The notes beneath the pieces are model-generated. The model was not told the DNA's origin. It did no database searches and worked only from the letters and a program-made list of their open reading frames with translations. Shown piece by piece: positions 11,496 through 25,323 of a stretch of DNA of 64,000 nucleotides. The translations under genes were made by a program, and so were the position numbers. Within the stretch, counting starts at the first letter, position 1. Every line of letters begins with the position of its first letter. The DNA comes from Cymbidium sinense (Eukaryota > Streptophyta > Magnoliopsida > Asparagales > Orchidaceae): assembly GCA_021442155.1 (NCBI GenBank), contig CM038228.1, positions 85,762,114 to 85,826,113 of the forward strand, written 5' to 3'.

Positions 11496-14129
11496 TGTGG
11501 TGTTTATTTTCGGATGTGGGGGGACACCATGCAGATCGTAGGGGATACTTATTGAAGTGATTTAGTACGACATTGAGGTTTGACATACTATCTTGAAAGA
11601 TAGAGATATCACCCTTCAATGGATCTAATCACCTAATAAGGGCTCGTAAGACATGATGAGTCTTTGAATGTACTGAAGATTTTTCCCCTTCTTTACATGG
11701 AAGAATAAAGCAGAGTTTTTATTAAACCGGGTTCAAAAATTTGGGGCAAGCCCCCATAGTTAATTACATCCTAAAGAAGGTGAATTCCTTAGAATACTCT
11801 CAATTAAAGTAGGCAATTATTGTCTCTAAAGATTTCAAGGATATACTATTAATAAATTGGCTATGTTGGAAAATCAAGTGGGAAAGTTCAAGGAGAAGAC
11901 TTATTTTTGGAAACCAAAGAGAATAGGTAGGAAATTCCCATGATACTAGGAAACTTAGTGAGCATTCCAATCTATCCTATGGTTCGGCTTTATATATGTT
12001 TCAAAGTTGAAGAGAATTATTTATTTTAGTTGAATTTTATTAGATTATTAGGGCTTATAATCCACCAACACAAGGTTGGGGAGACGCCTAAGAGGTGAGG
12101 ATTTATGCTAGTAGCCCAAAGAAAACAATAACCTCGGATCCTAGATCTAGGGAGCTTTGGCATAAGCCAAATCATGACCTAATTCTATGTGAAGATGAGT
12201 ATATAGTTTACCTTCATAAGAGAGGATAAATCACCCGACTGCTGGGCTTATAACTGCTTAGAGTGGCAGCCAGCTAACTTCTCCTATGCTTTAAATTCAA
12301 GCAACAATCCAGTCATATAAATTGCAAGATAGCTAAGGTAGTTATTATTTAGAAAGAGACTAAAGTCCTTAAACCCACTACCTAAGAGGCTAGAGCATGA
12401 GTGGTATGAGTAATGACTTAATCTATAAATACAAATCTTTTCAAATTTTATTTGATTTTTGACACTTCATTTTGAAAAGGCTTTAGGATTTTTATATGCT
12501 TAAATGAATGATGAAGTAGAGTTGTTGGGCAAATTAAGAGAGAAAGAGGGTGAAGCACCGTAAGTAGGGGTTGCTCTCATAGCTTAAGCGATCCCTATGC
12601 GTGTAAGGATGGAGGCCCTTATTTTACAAGAGTGATTCAGGATGATATGTTTGATGTGAGATATACAACATTCAGCTAAGGGGTTGCTAAATCTTTTAAT
12701 TATCTTATTTAATGCCTAGGCTTTTATTATGAGGTTATAAGTTATTTAATTTTTAATTATGAGTGATTAGTTGGGGTAGAAAATTTATTTTACCCTAAGA
12801 GCCTAATCGCATCTAGGCCACACATTAAGGCATCATTCATGTAAGAAACTAAGAAAAGTATGTCATTTCTAATGCATAATTTTAAATATAATATCAATCA
12901 ATTTTATAAAATTAACATAAAAGAATAAGAGGCCGATGCGGTCGGGTACTGCCATACAACCCAGAAAGAAAAGATGGGTAGCCGGGCTCTACCCTTGTAC
13001 AACCTGAATTATGAAAGAATAATTATAATTTATAAATGAATAAATGTAATGGAGGGTCTTCAAACCTTCAAGTCTTCATGTCTTTTTTGTTCCATGTCTT
13101 CATTTGATTTAGATGTGCTTAATTCAAAGGCATCATAAGGCCTCGCAGGACAAAGCCATCTAGCCACTGCTCATCTTAATTCCCCACAGCATTAATCCTA
13201 ATTCCTATTGTAAAATTACATTAAAAATAGAAAAAGTAAATCTAACTACACCTGTAAAATAAGCATTAGCAAAACATGGGTAACCCAGTCCACTTGTCAT
13301 AACTTGGATTATGCTTAGGGGCTTAAGCAACCTACAAAGAGAGCATTTATATTTATTTTAAGCGACCCCTTTAGAATAATCCCCTGCAAAAAATATGATT
13401 AGGCTAATCACAGCCTACCATCCAGTCTACGAATCATACACCCTAACATCCAGTTTAAAACATTACATCACTCAACAAAACATGCACCACTACATCATCC
13501 TAACTTAGGACTAAAAGTGGTGACTTAGTTTTAAGGTGTGTGTTAAGGCTTGTTGTGGTATGTCTTACTAGGCATTAGAATTATGATTTTCTAAGTTTGG
13601 AAGGATTTAATTTAGCATAAAAGGTTGGTTTCACATCAAGTTATTTAGCTGATTTAAGAATTTTAATTTATATTTTATTTTGTTTCTTATGATTTACGCT
13701 TAACATCTAAGTGTTATAAAGAGAAGAAAGAGGATTACCCTCTTTCATCCCTAGATTGGGCTACTTTTTAAAGCATATTAATTTGATTTAGTTCTCTTTA
13801 GTGAATGACTTATTACACATTTTAAATTAATCCTAAGTTCAGGTCCACTTTAAATAATTCTATTCAATGTGAAAGATTCTAAAGATTAATCTAATTGAAG
13901 TACTATCACATGATTTATGTTCAATCACTCCTTTCCATCACATATAACATGCATATGATTTAATCCTAAGTGTATCTATACATAAAACATATTTTAGCAC
14001 ACTTAAATGATGAATGTAGATGTGCATATCTGAAGTTTATATTTCTTATTTGATTGAATTATTTAATCATATTAATTTAGAGCTTTATCCAAATTCTTAT
14101 ACGAAAAGACATAAGAATGAAATTAAATA

Positions 14130-14740
14130 GGTACGTGTCATTATTAAACTAGGGAAGTAAGGTAATCAAATGACCTCCTTGAGGCTAGCTAAAGCCTCAT
14201 ATTCATGGGATGTCCAAACTATATACCCATTTGCATTCAAACATATGTAAATTTGTATGTAAGAACATAAAGAAAGAGACCCCAAATCATATGGCTTAAC
14301 AATACAATCACTTGAACAATTATGGATGCATGCATTTTTAATATAAAAAAGGGATTCTCATTCTTTAATCACATGTACACACACATGTCTGAAAACATAA
14401 ACAAGTATGTGCCATTGTTAAACTAGGGAAGTGAGGCAATCAAATGACCTCATTGGGGCTACTTAATGTCTCGTATTCCCGGGATGTCCAGACTATATAC
14501 TTATTTATTTAGATATATATGAATGTATAAATAACTAAGAGAATGAAAATCATGCAAAACTTTTATTTTGTTTAATTTAATTATTTAGGTATATGAATTA
14601 AAGCTCCATTTAAATTCTAATGTTGAAATACATAAGAATGAAATCAAATGGGTACATGCTGTTGTTAAACTAAGAAAGTGAGATAATCAAATGACCTCCT
14701 TGGGGATACTTAAAGCCTAATCCTAGGATGTCCACACTAT
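14130..14740. repeat. Tandem hairpin-core units inside the LTR, three copies
   Basis: The three units have cores near 14152, 14427 and 14671. Each core contains GAGGT-like and ACCTC-like arms around AATCAAATG, then GAGGCT or GGGGCT, a short loop and AGCCTC, then GGGATGTCCA. The spacing is about 245-275 bp, the remainder being AT-rich spacer. Equivalent arrays occur in the other LTR copies. Confidence 0.85.
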
Positions 14741-16479
14741 ATACCCATTACCATTCAAACTTATGTAAATCAACATGTGAATAAAGGAAAGAGATTTTAC
14801 TACACTTTAAACTATAAGCACATACATCTTTTATGCATTTATAACTATCATTACTACACATGTCATCATTCATTTATAAGCTTTTGAAAAATACATTTAG
14901 ATTTAATAGTGATAATAGCCACACATATATTAAATTAAACCAACACATTCAAGCTTTACATAAAGGAAATTTCATTTGATTTACTTAATTTAAAAAAAAA
15001 TAGATTCATGATTTTAAATGACATACAATATTTAACATGACTCGAAAGGAATAAATAAACATAGACATACGATTTCATTCAATTAAATTAATTCCTAAGG
15101 ACAATCATATCAAATAAAATAATTTAAGATAAACCAAAGCCTCTTTAATGTCATTTTTAATCTCATATTTTGATTTGATTTAAGGATATGAGAAGATATT
15201 TGCTGATCCTAACCCATTCCTACATTTATTAATTAATTTAGTTTAATAAAATATGATTAAGTTGATTTTATGGATTAATTAAGTTATAATATGCATTAAA
15301 TTCATTAATTAACCCTTTCCTATGTTACCTTAATTTAATTAACCAAATAATTATGAGCCAACATGATATGAACCTACATTAGAAATTAAATTAGAAATGA
15401 TCCTAAGAAATGAAAGGGGACTAATGCAATTGGTTCACAATTGACGATTAATTAAGTTAAGGAACTAAATTAAGTACTCTTATAATTCCACCACACATGT
15501 GGGTTAATTATAATTTCTTTAGGATTTTCTTAGGTTGTTGAACACCTAAGGGTCTGCCCAAGACTTCATTAATTGAGATTCCATGAGATTATAATTTCAA
15601 TTTTATTAATTAAGCAATTTGATTAATTGATTAAGCCTTGATTAATTTAATTAATAAAATAAATTTAGGGAAATAGATTAGGAAGGAGGCCCTACTCTTA
15701 TCCCATGGGCTCATTCACTGTTAAGCAATAATTAACCACTTAATTAATTAATTTATTACTATTCATGAGATTAATTAATTATTAATTAATTTAAAAGAGT
15801 AATTAGAGCTTAATTAGTTAATTTTCCTAATTAATTAAGCAATAAATCCCAATAAAATTATGGGAGGCAGAGGTCATCCTATTGAATTAACACACAAAGT
15901 TTAGGGTTAATTACCTAAGTAATTAAAGAGTAATTAAGCAAATTAATTTTATAATTACTCCTTAATTTCTATTTGAAATTAATTAAGAATATTTTTAATA
16001 AATTCTCTTCTAAAATACCTTCAAAATGAATATTTATTTGCATTTTTATAATTTTTTATGATTTATTATAATTTTTTGAAAGTTTCAGCCGATTTAATTA
16101 TTTTTTTCAAAATTTTTATTATGTCTATTTATTTATTTTACTAAAATGGACTATTTGAGCTCAAGAATTCAAAATATCTCAATCTAAAAATCCTTTTGAC
16201 CCAAAATTTTTATGGTAGGTGTATTCTAATTTTAATTTTAGTACCTAAAAATTTTAGATCAATCTAATATGTATTTTAGTTTAATTTATGCAATTTGATT
16301 TTCACTGAAACCTAAATTAAGCTCCGAATACTCAATAAAAATTAGGATTTTTGGTTTGTTAGATTCTTCTCAAAAAAATAAATTCAAGAGCCCTTACTTG
16401 TAATTTTTTGTTAAGTATTTTATTTTCTAGGAATTTTTGAAGTTTTAGGTGATTTTATTAATTTTAAAAGTAAGCCCCA

Positions 16480-16880
16480 ATTTCCCACTTAACGTCGCAA
16501 AAGATTAACGGGTAACGCACGCCACATCGCACAATTGAGCGTGTAGTTCTGTGTGACATGCGGTGCCACGCGACTCTGTGAGATTAGCTGGCCTAGTAAA
16601 AGAGTGGGAACACGCAGCTCGCCGGATCGATCGATGATTTGTTCACGATTGACGGTCTATTCAGATCGATGGTCCGATCAAATCGTGATTTGATAAATCG
16701 CCTAAATCTAGTGAATCAGCCGCTTTCCTTGAACGAGAGATCGGACGGCAACAAGATTTTCTTCCTCCCAACTATGAAAGGGATAGGCGGAATAGTGCTC
16801 TTCACGGGATTTTATGAGATTTTTGTGAAACTGAATGGAATTTCATCCGAATGGGCTCAATTTCATGTCCATTCTTACTA
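16480..16880. promoter_or_regulatory. GC-rich LTR core, type 1
   Basis: An abrupt GC-rich segment follows more than 1 kb of AT-rich DNA. It leads into the conserved stretch GGAATTTCATCCGAATGGG, which recurs at 45.5 kb and, diverged, at 52.6 kb. Placement inside an LTR suggests a promoter and leader zone, but this is inference. The open frame at 16639-16881 (+) crosses it and is not conserved as protein-like sequence between copies. Confidence 0.4.
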
Positions 16881-19800
16881 GAAAACTTCTATTTTCACAT
16901 TAGGATTGTTCAAATTGAAAGATGCAAATGATATCTAAAGGAAATTCCTATAATCGAGCAAACATCATCACAAACAAAAGAACCTATGGCCAACTAAAGG
17001 ATTTGAAAATTACCTCACCGGGATAGTTTTCGGTGGCTGTGTTGATCCAAGCACACTCCTAGGTGCGAGAAGATATCTTGGGATGAATTTAGACCCTTAC
17101 TTCTTCTTGGAATGTTGTATTTACCAATGGCCGCCACCTCCTTGCCAGAAACTTCTCGATTTTGGTGTCTTCTAGCCAAAAGGAAGTGGGAAAAGGGCTC
17201 TTGTTGCTTGGAGGAGCTCTTGGACTATGTGCAATGAAAAAAATAACTTCTTGGAGGCCTCTCTTTCTCTTGTGCTTGGTGGTGGCCGAAAATCACCACT
17301 AATGGTGATTTTTGGCTCCTAGTGGATGTCCTATGGCTTGGGGTGGTTGGGAATGGCAGGGAATCATCTTAAGTGGCTTAGTTTGATTGGCCAAGGCTTG
17401 GTAGGTGGCTACCAAGAGGGATTAGTGGTGTCCTATGGGTTTCAAATGCTCTAATGAGGGAAGTGTGGTGTTTATTTTTGGTTGCATGTGTATGTGTGTA
17501 TATGGGGTGGGGGACACCACAGATCTGAGACTTATTGAGGTGGTGATCACATCAAGAAATAGTGCACTATCTCGAAAGATTGAACTCGCTACCCTATGAT
17601 GGACCTAATCACCTAATAAGGACTCCTAAGGCATGATGGGTCTTCAAATGTATTAGATATTTTTCTCCTACTTTACATGGACGAAAAAAGTAGGGTTTAT
17701 TTAAACTAGGTTCTAAAGTTCCCTATGGGGGCAAGCCCCCATAGTTAATTACATCCTAAGGAAGGTGAATTCCATAAGAATACTCTCGATTAAAGTAGGT
17801 AATTATTATCTTCAAATAATTCAAAGATAGGACTATCAATAAATTGGCTATATTTGGAAGATCAAATGGGATAGATCGAAAGGAAAGACTTATTATCAAA
17901 ATTAAGGAGAGATGAGTAAGAGATACTCATGATACTAGGAAGCCTAGTGAGCATCCTAGACTATCCTATAGTTGGGCTTTACATATTTGAAATTGAGGAG
18001 AATTATATATTTGACATAAAATTTTATTAGAAATCTATAACTTATAGTTCCACAACACAAGATTGTAGAAATGCCTAAGAGGTGAGGATTTATGCTTGTA
18101 GCCCCAAAAGAAAATAATAACCTTGGATCCATAATCTAGGGAGATTTGGCGATGACCAAAGCATGACCTAAATCTAAGATGAAAGTGGGTATATCATTTA
18201 CCTCCATAAGATAGGGTAAACCACTCGACTACTGGACTTATAACCGACTGGAGTGACAGCCAACTAACTTTAAAGCAATACATGCAATTTATATCTTAGC
18301 ACACTTAGATGATGAATGTGAGAAAATGTATTTAGAATTAATATTTCATTTGGTTGAATGATTTTATCATATTAATTTAAAGCTCTATCTAAATTCTTAT
18401 GCAAAAGCATAAGGAAAGAACTTTAAATCACATGACTAGTCAACTCAACCAATTAAGTAAAATATGAATGCATGTCTTTTTAATAAAAAGGGAGTTTTCA
18501 TTCATTAACTAAGTACACATCCACATTTATAAAAGTTCTAAGCAAGTACGACGCCATTGTTCTGCACCAAGGGAACGAGGTAGGAACCTCCTTGGGGCTA
18601 CTTAAAGTCGTGCATCCCTGAAATGTCCAGACTAATATACCGCTATTGTTAGATACATGTGGATGTATAAATAACTACAAGAATAGAAATCAAGGCAAAA
18701 ATTATATTTTGATTTGGTTAATTTATTTTGTATAAATGAATTAAAAATCTATCTAAATTCTTATATCGAAATGCATAAGAATGAAATCAAGCAAGTACGT
18801 CGCCATTATTCTACACCAAGGAAATGAGGTAGGAACGACCTTAGGGCTACTTAAAGCCATGTGTCCCTGGGATGTCCAGACTAATATACCACTAACATTC
18901 TTACTTATGCAAATCAACACATGAATATAAAGAAGCGACTTTATTTAATACACCAAATTTATATTCATTTGCATTTCCTATGTATATATAACTAAATTTA
19001 AAATATATATATGTATATTCATTCATTAATAGACTTTTAAAAATATATTTGAGATTTAATAGTGATACTAGTCATACATATTATAAATTTAAATCAACAC
19101 ATGCAATTTGACATAAAAGAAATCATTCTATTTAATTAATTTTAAAAGAGATGGATGCATGAATCATATGACATACAACATTTTGCATGATTAGAAAGAA
19201 ATAAAACAACATAAGCATGTCATTTAATAGTGCCATACAACATTCACTTTTATGGTTTTCTTACACATATGAGTTAACCATAATTTTATTAGCTCTTTGT
19301 TTAGGTTATTGAACACCCAAAGAGCTACCCAAGGTAGATTAAAGGTGAATTAAATGTGAAGTGGATTTTATATTGAGTTAATTAAGCTTATTAATCCATT
19401 TGGTTAAGCATTAAACATTTTTAATTAATGAAATGGAAGTAGCTTAAGGAGAGAGATCAAGAAAGAGGCTTTAATCTCAATCCCTAAGTTGCATATTTGA
19501 TTACTTAGGCTCTGATTTTTGTCTTGGAGATTAGTTAACTAATTAAGCACTTAATTACCTCATTAATCATTAATTAATCAAATTCTAAAAAAGTGAAAGA
19601 AAACTTAGGAAATGAATTAGAAAAAAATATCCCAATCACATTCCCTAAGTTCCCTTACTATTCAACAGAGGTAATTAGGCTTAAATAATTAATTAAGCCA
19701 CTATTCATTCATTGATTCTCATTAATTAAATTAAAAGGGTGATTAAGGCTTAATCAATTTATTTCCCTAGTCAAGCAACCAATAAAATCCCAAAAAAATA

Positions 19801-20094
19801 GCGGAGGCAAAGGTCATCCCCCTGAACATCCATAGAAAATTTGAGATTAATTGGGTGATTAATTAAGGAGTAATTAAGCTAATTAGATTTCTAATTAAAC
19901 CTTAATTAAGCCAAATCACTATTTAAAATTAACTAATAATAATTTCCCTAAATTCTACTCTGAAATATCTTTAAAATGAGCTTAAGTTTGTATTTTTTTT
20001 AGATTTTTTAGGGTTAGTTATGATTTTAGGAAGTTTTAAACTTAAAATGAATTAATTAGGCCTACTATTAATCCCATCTAATTAATGGCGCTAA

Positions 20095-20150
20095 CGTGCG
20101 ACTGGATCATTTTTCACGTGGTGCGATGGGATTGGCTATTTAAGTTGTCA
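20095..20150 (+). promoter_or_regulatory. G-box, inverted CCAAT and TATA-like cluster in solo LTR A
   Basis: CACGTG lies at 20115-20120, ATTGG at 20131-20135 and TATTTAA at 20137-20143. The ATTGGCTATTTAAG string is preserved in solo LTR B (TATTTAA at 32115-32121). The + sense LTR has the inverse: TTAAATA at 58169-58175 with CACGTG at 58192-58197. Read left to right, the order G-box, CCAAT, TATA would point transcription along +, opposite to the pol fragments. TATTTAA is readable both ways, so the direction is not settled. Confidence 0.35.
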
Positions 20151-20932
20151 CATTCAAAGGCTGACTAGGATGGTGATGGACGTGCTTTCCCATGGACTGT
20201 CCAATCTAAGATTGGATGGCCATGATCAGATCCGCTTAGAAAGAGAATCAAGGGATCTAATGTGGGATCTAATCAGTGATGTTCATTCCAATCACATGGA
20301 ACGGGTGGCTCATGATCTATCCCATTCGTGAGCGGTGAAAGATGGATGTCGTCCATCTTTCCCCATTTGATCTGAGCTCACCCAAGCTCAGATTGCCTCC
20401 AAATTAATCCCACTTCTTCGGGGAGGGGAGGAGCACACATCCAAGTGCTAAAAATACAAGACGTGCAATTTCACTTCATAAAATACCAAGCAATTTTTCC
20501 ATACAAGGCTCTGTTTGTAAAATTATCACACCAGAGCTAATGTCTAGTGGTGGATCGATGGAGGTAGCTTCTTCTAATTGAGGCGAGGCCCTGTTGAGAA
20601 GCTTTGAGCTTGATTTGGGGTAGAGTGCCCGGTCGGCCAATCCATTTATGTGAAGGCTTCAGCTTTGATTAAACTCTAATTTCTAGTGCTCGGGAAGGCT
20701 TGGAGATGGTTCAGTTGGCTTTGATGAGGTACGAGGATGGTGTGGGTGCAAGGAATTGAAGTTTGATTTAGTGGAGAGGGAGTATTGCTCGGAAGAGTGG
20801 TGTCTTATTTTGTCTTTGCTCAAGAATAAGGAATATCGATCGAGGAAGGCTTGGAATGCTTTAGGAAGCTCTGTGGGATTTTAAAATGGGCTTAGGAAGT
20901 CTCACAAAAGAATTGGTATTGAATCTTGCTCA

Positions 20933-20958
20933 AATTGAGGGGGTATACCCCTCAATTG
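20933..20958. repeat. Near-perfect palindrome centred on GTATAC
   Basis: Arms AATTGAGGGG and CCCCTCAATTG surround a GTATA centre. The same palindrome occurs at the equivalent place in solo LTR B (32862-32887). Both lie shortly before the GGTCAA-rich half. The function is unknown. Confidence 0.75.
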
Positions 20959-21359
20959 CCCATGATGGACGGACAGGATTGATGCCACAAAATTTTTCGA
21001 TTGGCCACCATCGAGTCATTGGAGGGGTCACCATCAACTCCACGTGGCATACCATGAGTGGACAAATTGGCGGCAGGAGTCTTAGGGATTGATATGTGGA
21101 GGTTGTGTGGGATTGATCTTCCTTGCATCCATTGGGTTTGGCCATGAGGGGGAATGACTTGGCTTATTTCTCTTGGTCCATGGCAGATGCTAGGATGGCT
21201 TAGGGTGGGCTAAGGTGGTCTAGGAGTTCCTCATTTGGCACTTTGTCGGCTTCCATGGGGGAGGCAAAGTGGACTTTGCCATTTAAAGTAAGAATCCAAT
21301 GCAAAGAGAGGGTGTCCATTAGTTAACCCCCTTGGAATGGATCCCACATGGACTTGGAC

Positions 21360-23380
21360 TAGTTTGGAGTTGACCTAGGGTTAATTTGGGTTGGGTTAGG
21401 TCAGCCACCAAGGTTCCATAAGGTGGTTTTGGGTGATTTGGCTCAATTTGGTCAAAAAAGACTCATTTGGGTTAGGTTGGGTTGGGTTGACCAACTGGTC
21501 AAATTGGGTCGAACCAAAGCTTGGGTTAGGTTCATATGATAGTTTGGATGTTTTGATTCAATTGGTTTTGATTAATTTGGCTTAGGTTTGAATTTGACTC
21601 ATTTGGATTCAAAATGGTCAAATGAGTCAAGCTGACCAATTTGACCAAATTGGGTTGGGTTAGGTATTGAGTCAAGTTCAATTGGTTAATTAAAAGTAAT
21701 TGTAGGCTTTAACTTAATTTAATTTGGATTTTATCCAATTTGACCCTTTATGTCAATTTGGGCTAGGTTGGGTCAAGTTGACCAATTGGTCAAATTGGGC
21801 TCAATCATGGCTTTTGTCAAGTTTAGTAAATGATTTGGAATGAACTAGAGCCATTGGTTGCAATCAATTTGGATCAAATCTTGATTTGTCTCATTTTGGC
21901 TTTTTAGGCCAATTTGGGTCAACTTAGGTCAAATGGCCAATTGGACTTAGTTTGGCTCAATTGATGGCTTGGTCATGTCCAATCATTGATTATGAGTGGG
22001 TTTGAGTTAATGGTTTCAATCAATTTGCTATATGCTGGGTTTTGGTTAGTTTGGGTTTCATTTGGGTTAAGTGTTGACTTGGTCAAAGGGCTAGGTTGAC
22101 TTGGTTTGACCCAATTCAAGACAATTGATTAACCTAAGATGATTGTTGATCATGATATGGGGTTTGGATGGGCTTAGTTCAATCCAATTTGGGTTGAATT
22201 AGCACGTGGCTCAAAAAGGTCTTTTAGGTCACTTTGGGTCAAGTGGATCTAAATGGGTCAATTAACTTGAACATGGCTTGATTCAAGTTTAATTGAACTC
22301 ACATATGGACTTAGGATGGAAATATAAATCCAATTACAAGTGGTTTAGAGTCAAATGAATTTTGGTTCATATGACAATTTCAAGTCAAAAGGGGTCAACA
22401 TGGGCTTGACTTGGGTTGACTTGGGTTTGGATTGATAATTGTGGTTTGTATTTATATTAGGAACAATGATTAAAGGAGTGATTGAATCATGAAGAAATCC
22501 ATGGGATTTGAGTTGATTTGGATATCATTTAGCCAAGTTCAAGAATTTGGCTAAAAAGGCTAAAATTGGGAATTTCATTTTATTTGGTTTGGTTTTGGCT
22601 ATGTGAACTTATATTTCATTTATATTTGTGAATATAAATGAAGATATAAATGGTTCATGAGAAAATCACTTGACTTTGGAGTGATTTGGAAGAAAATTTG
22701 ACCAAATTAAGGGATGTAGGTCAAAAGGGCTTAAGTTGAGAAATGATTATTTTTATTTAGTTTGATTTGATTTGAATGTTTTGAATTTAGATTTCATTTA
22801 TATTTATGAATATAAATGAAGGAATGATTGATTTATAAAGAAATCAACCAAATTTGATTTGGTTTTTAGGAGGTTTTGGTTAAGCATTTGAAGGTGGTTC
22901 ACATGACTTAGGAAGGGATTTTGGAATTTAAATTCAATCATTGGTTTCAATCATTTAATTTGCGATTGGTTTTATGATTTGGGCTGGGATTTGATTTGAG
23001 ATTTAATTTGATATTTGAGAAAATTAATTGAGTTGGGGTTGATTTAGATTTGGTTAAGGCTAAGTCTATAAGATAAAATGAAAGGGCTTAGGAAGGGATT
23101 TGGAATTTGAATTCGATCATGGGTTTCAATCATTTGATTTGGAATGGATTTATGATTTTGGGTTAGGATCTAAGGTTTTGTTTGAAAGAAGGAATCAAGG
23201 ATTGGGTTTAAGGCTATAGGGTGGCCAAGTCTTCCTAAATTCCTAAGGCATAACCTATACCTATGGCAAACTCTTTTAAGTCTCTAGGCTTAGCTTAAGT
23301 GGTCACCTAATCACTAGAAGTGTCTTAAGACTAAGGAGCTCTTAGTGTCTACAAGAGTCTTAGATCTATGATGAGGAAGT
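21360..23380. repeat. GGTCAA/TTGACC-rich degenerate repeat half of the LTR
   Basis: About 2 kb of T/G-rich sequence dominated by variants of TTTGGGTCAA and GGTTGACC, with the palindrome TTGACCAATTGGTCAA at 21778-21793. It looks like an ancient short-unit tandem expansion that has drifted. TTGACC/GGTCAA is also the core of the W-box bound by WRKY factors. The same texture fills 33.0-35.2, 46.4-47.5 and (inverted) 10.4-11.5 and 55.8-57.1 kb. Confidence 0.7.
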
Positions 23381-25323
23381 TGAGAGCTCACTCCCAAAAG
23401 TGAGGTCAACAGGAGGTGAGGTGAATTTACCTCCCCATGAGTCATGGCTAATCCAATCACCTCTTGGGTCAGGTTAGGCAGTGTCCTAAATACCTAGGTA
23501 GACTAATGGAAGAGTGCCAAATGGCCAAGGAATGGAAATGACCACTCCCCTAAGTGATTTGTCTCATGTGATACCCTTGACCCAAGGGTACAATGGTCAT
23601 TTGGCATTGGGTTTGATTTGGCCAGATTTGAAATGCGTCAAAAATGGGTTGGGCCAAATTTCATGTCATTTGGAGTTCATTAGGTTAGGTTTGGCTCAAT
23701 TTGACCCATTTTTATCAAATTAGGTCAAAATATGTTAGGTTGATTAATTAGTCAAATTGAGTCAAACTAAGGGTTGGGTCAAGTTCATATGACCATTTGG
23801 AGTGTGTTGGTGTCATTGGTTTGGTTTAATTTTGTTTAGATTTGATTTTGGTTCAATTGAATTCATTTGGGTCAAATGGGTTAAGTTGATCAATTTGACC
23901 AAATTGGCTTGGGTCATGACTTGGCTTGGGTTTGGTTAATAATTTGGAATATGTTGTGAGCTTTGGTTGAATTCAATTTGAATTTGATTAGATTTTAGGT
24001 TGGTTTGACCCTTTAGGTCAAGTTGGGTTCAATATGTCATTTGGGTCTAGTGAGTCAATTGGCCTTACTTAAGGCTTTAGTCAAGTTCAACAATTAATTT
24101 GGAATGAACTTGAGCCATTAGTTGCAATCTATTTAGATTGGATTTTGATTTGACCCATTTTGACCATATAGGTCAATTTGGGTCAACTTGGGTCAAGAGG
24201 GCCAATTGGATTTGGTTTGGCTCAATTGAAGGTCAAGTCATGTTCAAGTATTGATATTAGGTTATTATGAATCATGGGTTTCAATAGATTTGGCTTAGGT
24301 TGTAATTTGGCTAGTTCAAGTTCATATGGATTAAAGGATTGACTTGGTCAAAGAACTAGGTTGACTTGGTTTGACCCAATTTATGATAATTGATCAACTT
24401 AGGATGATCAACAATTATGTCATGAAGTTTGGATTGGCTTAATTCTCTTTGATTTAGTTAGAATCAGATTTTGGTTCAAATAGGTCAAATTGGTCACTTT
24501 GGATTAAGTGAACCAATTGGGCTTAGTTGGCTTAATTTTGGGTTGAGTTTGATTTAGCTGAGTTTATATATGGATTTGAGATTGATATATAAATCCAATT
24601 GCAATTGGTTTGGGTTCAAATGAGTTTTAGCTCATTTGAAAATTTCAAGTTAAATGGACTAAGTTGGGTTTGACTTGGGTTGATTATGATTTGGTTTAAT
24701 GATTGTAGATTTTATTCATAATTAGAATGGTGATTGAAAGAATGATTGATTTGTAAGAAAATCAATTGAATTTGGTTTGATTTATATGATATTTTGGCTA
24801 AGTTCATGAAATTGATTCACAAGACTTAGGAATAGTTTTGATTTAATTTGATTTAGTTTGATTCAATTTTGATCATTTGAATGTAGATTTGATTTATATT
24901 TTAGAAGATGATTGAAGATATAAATTGATTATGAGAAAATCTATTGATTTAGATGGAATTTTGGCTAAGTTCATGACGGTTGATTCACATGACATAGGAA
25001 ATATTTCAAGTTTAGAGTTGATCACGGGCTTCAATCATTTGGCTTGGGATTTAAATTTGGATTTGGATTTGACATTGAGTTTGATTGTAAGTTTGATAGG
25101 GTGAATCTGGATTGTATTGGGGTTTAGGCTATAGGGTATGTGAATTTTTCCTAAGTCCTAAGGCATAGCCTAATTCTATGATTAACCCTTCAAAGTCTCT
25201 ATGTTTAAGTTAAGTGTTCACCTAATCACTAGAAGTGTCTTATGACTAAAGAAGTCCTAGTTCTAAAAGACTCCTAAGTCTAAGATAAGAAGATTGAGAA
25301 CTCACTCCAAAATTGAGGTCAAC

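Larger units (their letters stand above)
17464..23411 (-). mobile_element. Nested solo LTR A (5.95 kb) inside the Element 1 3' LTR
   Basis: It runs from TGTGGTGTTTATTTTTGG to AAAAGTGAGGTCAACA. Flanks are GGAAG (17459-17463) and GGAGG (23412-23416), a 4/5 match expected of a 5-bp target duplication. The host sequence is continuous across it: the left flank ends ...CTCTAATGAGGGAAG and the right begins GGAGGTGAGGTGAATT, while the uninterrupted partner LTR reads CTCTAATGGGGTAGGTGAGG near 46.11 kb. No internal region or second LTR is present, so it is a solo LTR. Compared with Element 1 it lacks about 500 bp of AT-rich DNA and carries the type 2 core (20.09-21.1 kb). It has only two hairpin-core units (18.55 and 18.80 kb), and a block present in the other LTRs (about 12.3-13.9 kb) is missing near 18280. 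Confidence 0.88.
11496..25323 (-). mobile_element. Element 1, 3' LTR (minus sense), split by a nested solo LTR
   Basis: The LTR starts TGTGGTGTTTATTTTCGG at 11496 and ends ...AATTGAGGTCAAC at 25323. Removing the inserted 17464-23411 LTR and one 5-bp duplication leaves about 7.9 kb, extremely long for an LTR. Order along +: terminal hairpin region; a conserved block ending near 13.2 kb; three tandem hairpin-core units (14.1-14.75 kb); a very AT-rich zone with TTAATTAA runs (15.2-16.4 kb); a GC-rich core (16.48-16.75 kb); the nested insertion; then the GGTCAA-rich half (23412-25323). The same order is seen in the partner LTR at 39579-47531, including the segment CTCCCCATGAGTCATGG (at about 23433 and 46141). 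The polarity is assigned from pol, which is minus. The terminal bases at 25323-25325 (CAACTA) have drifted from the expected CAACA. Confidence 0.82.

Noticed and set aside
14130..14740. Regularly spaced repeats suggestive of a CRISPR-like array
   Set aside because: The units are about 250 bp with AT-rich spacers, are degenerate, sit inside plant LTRs, and no cas genes are present.
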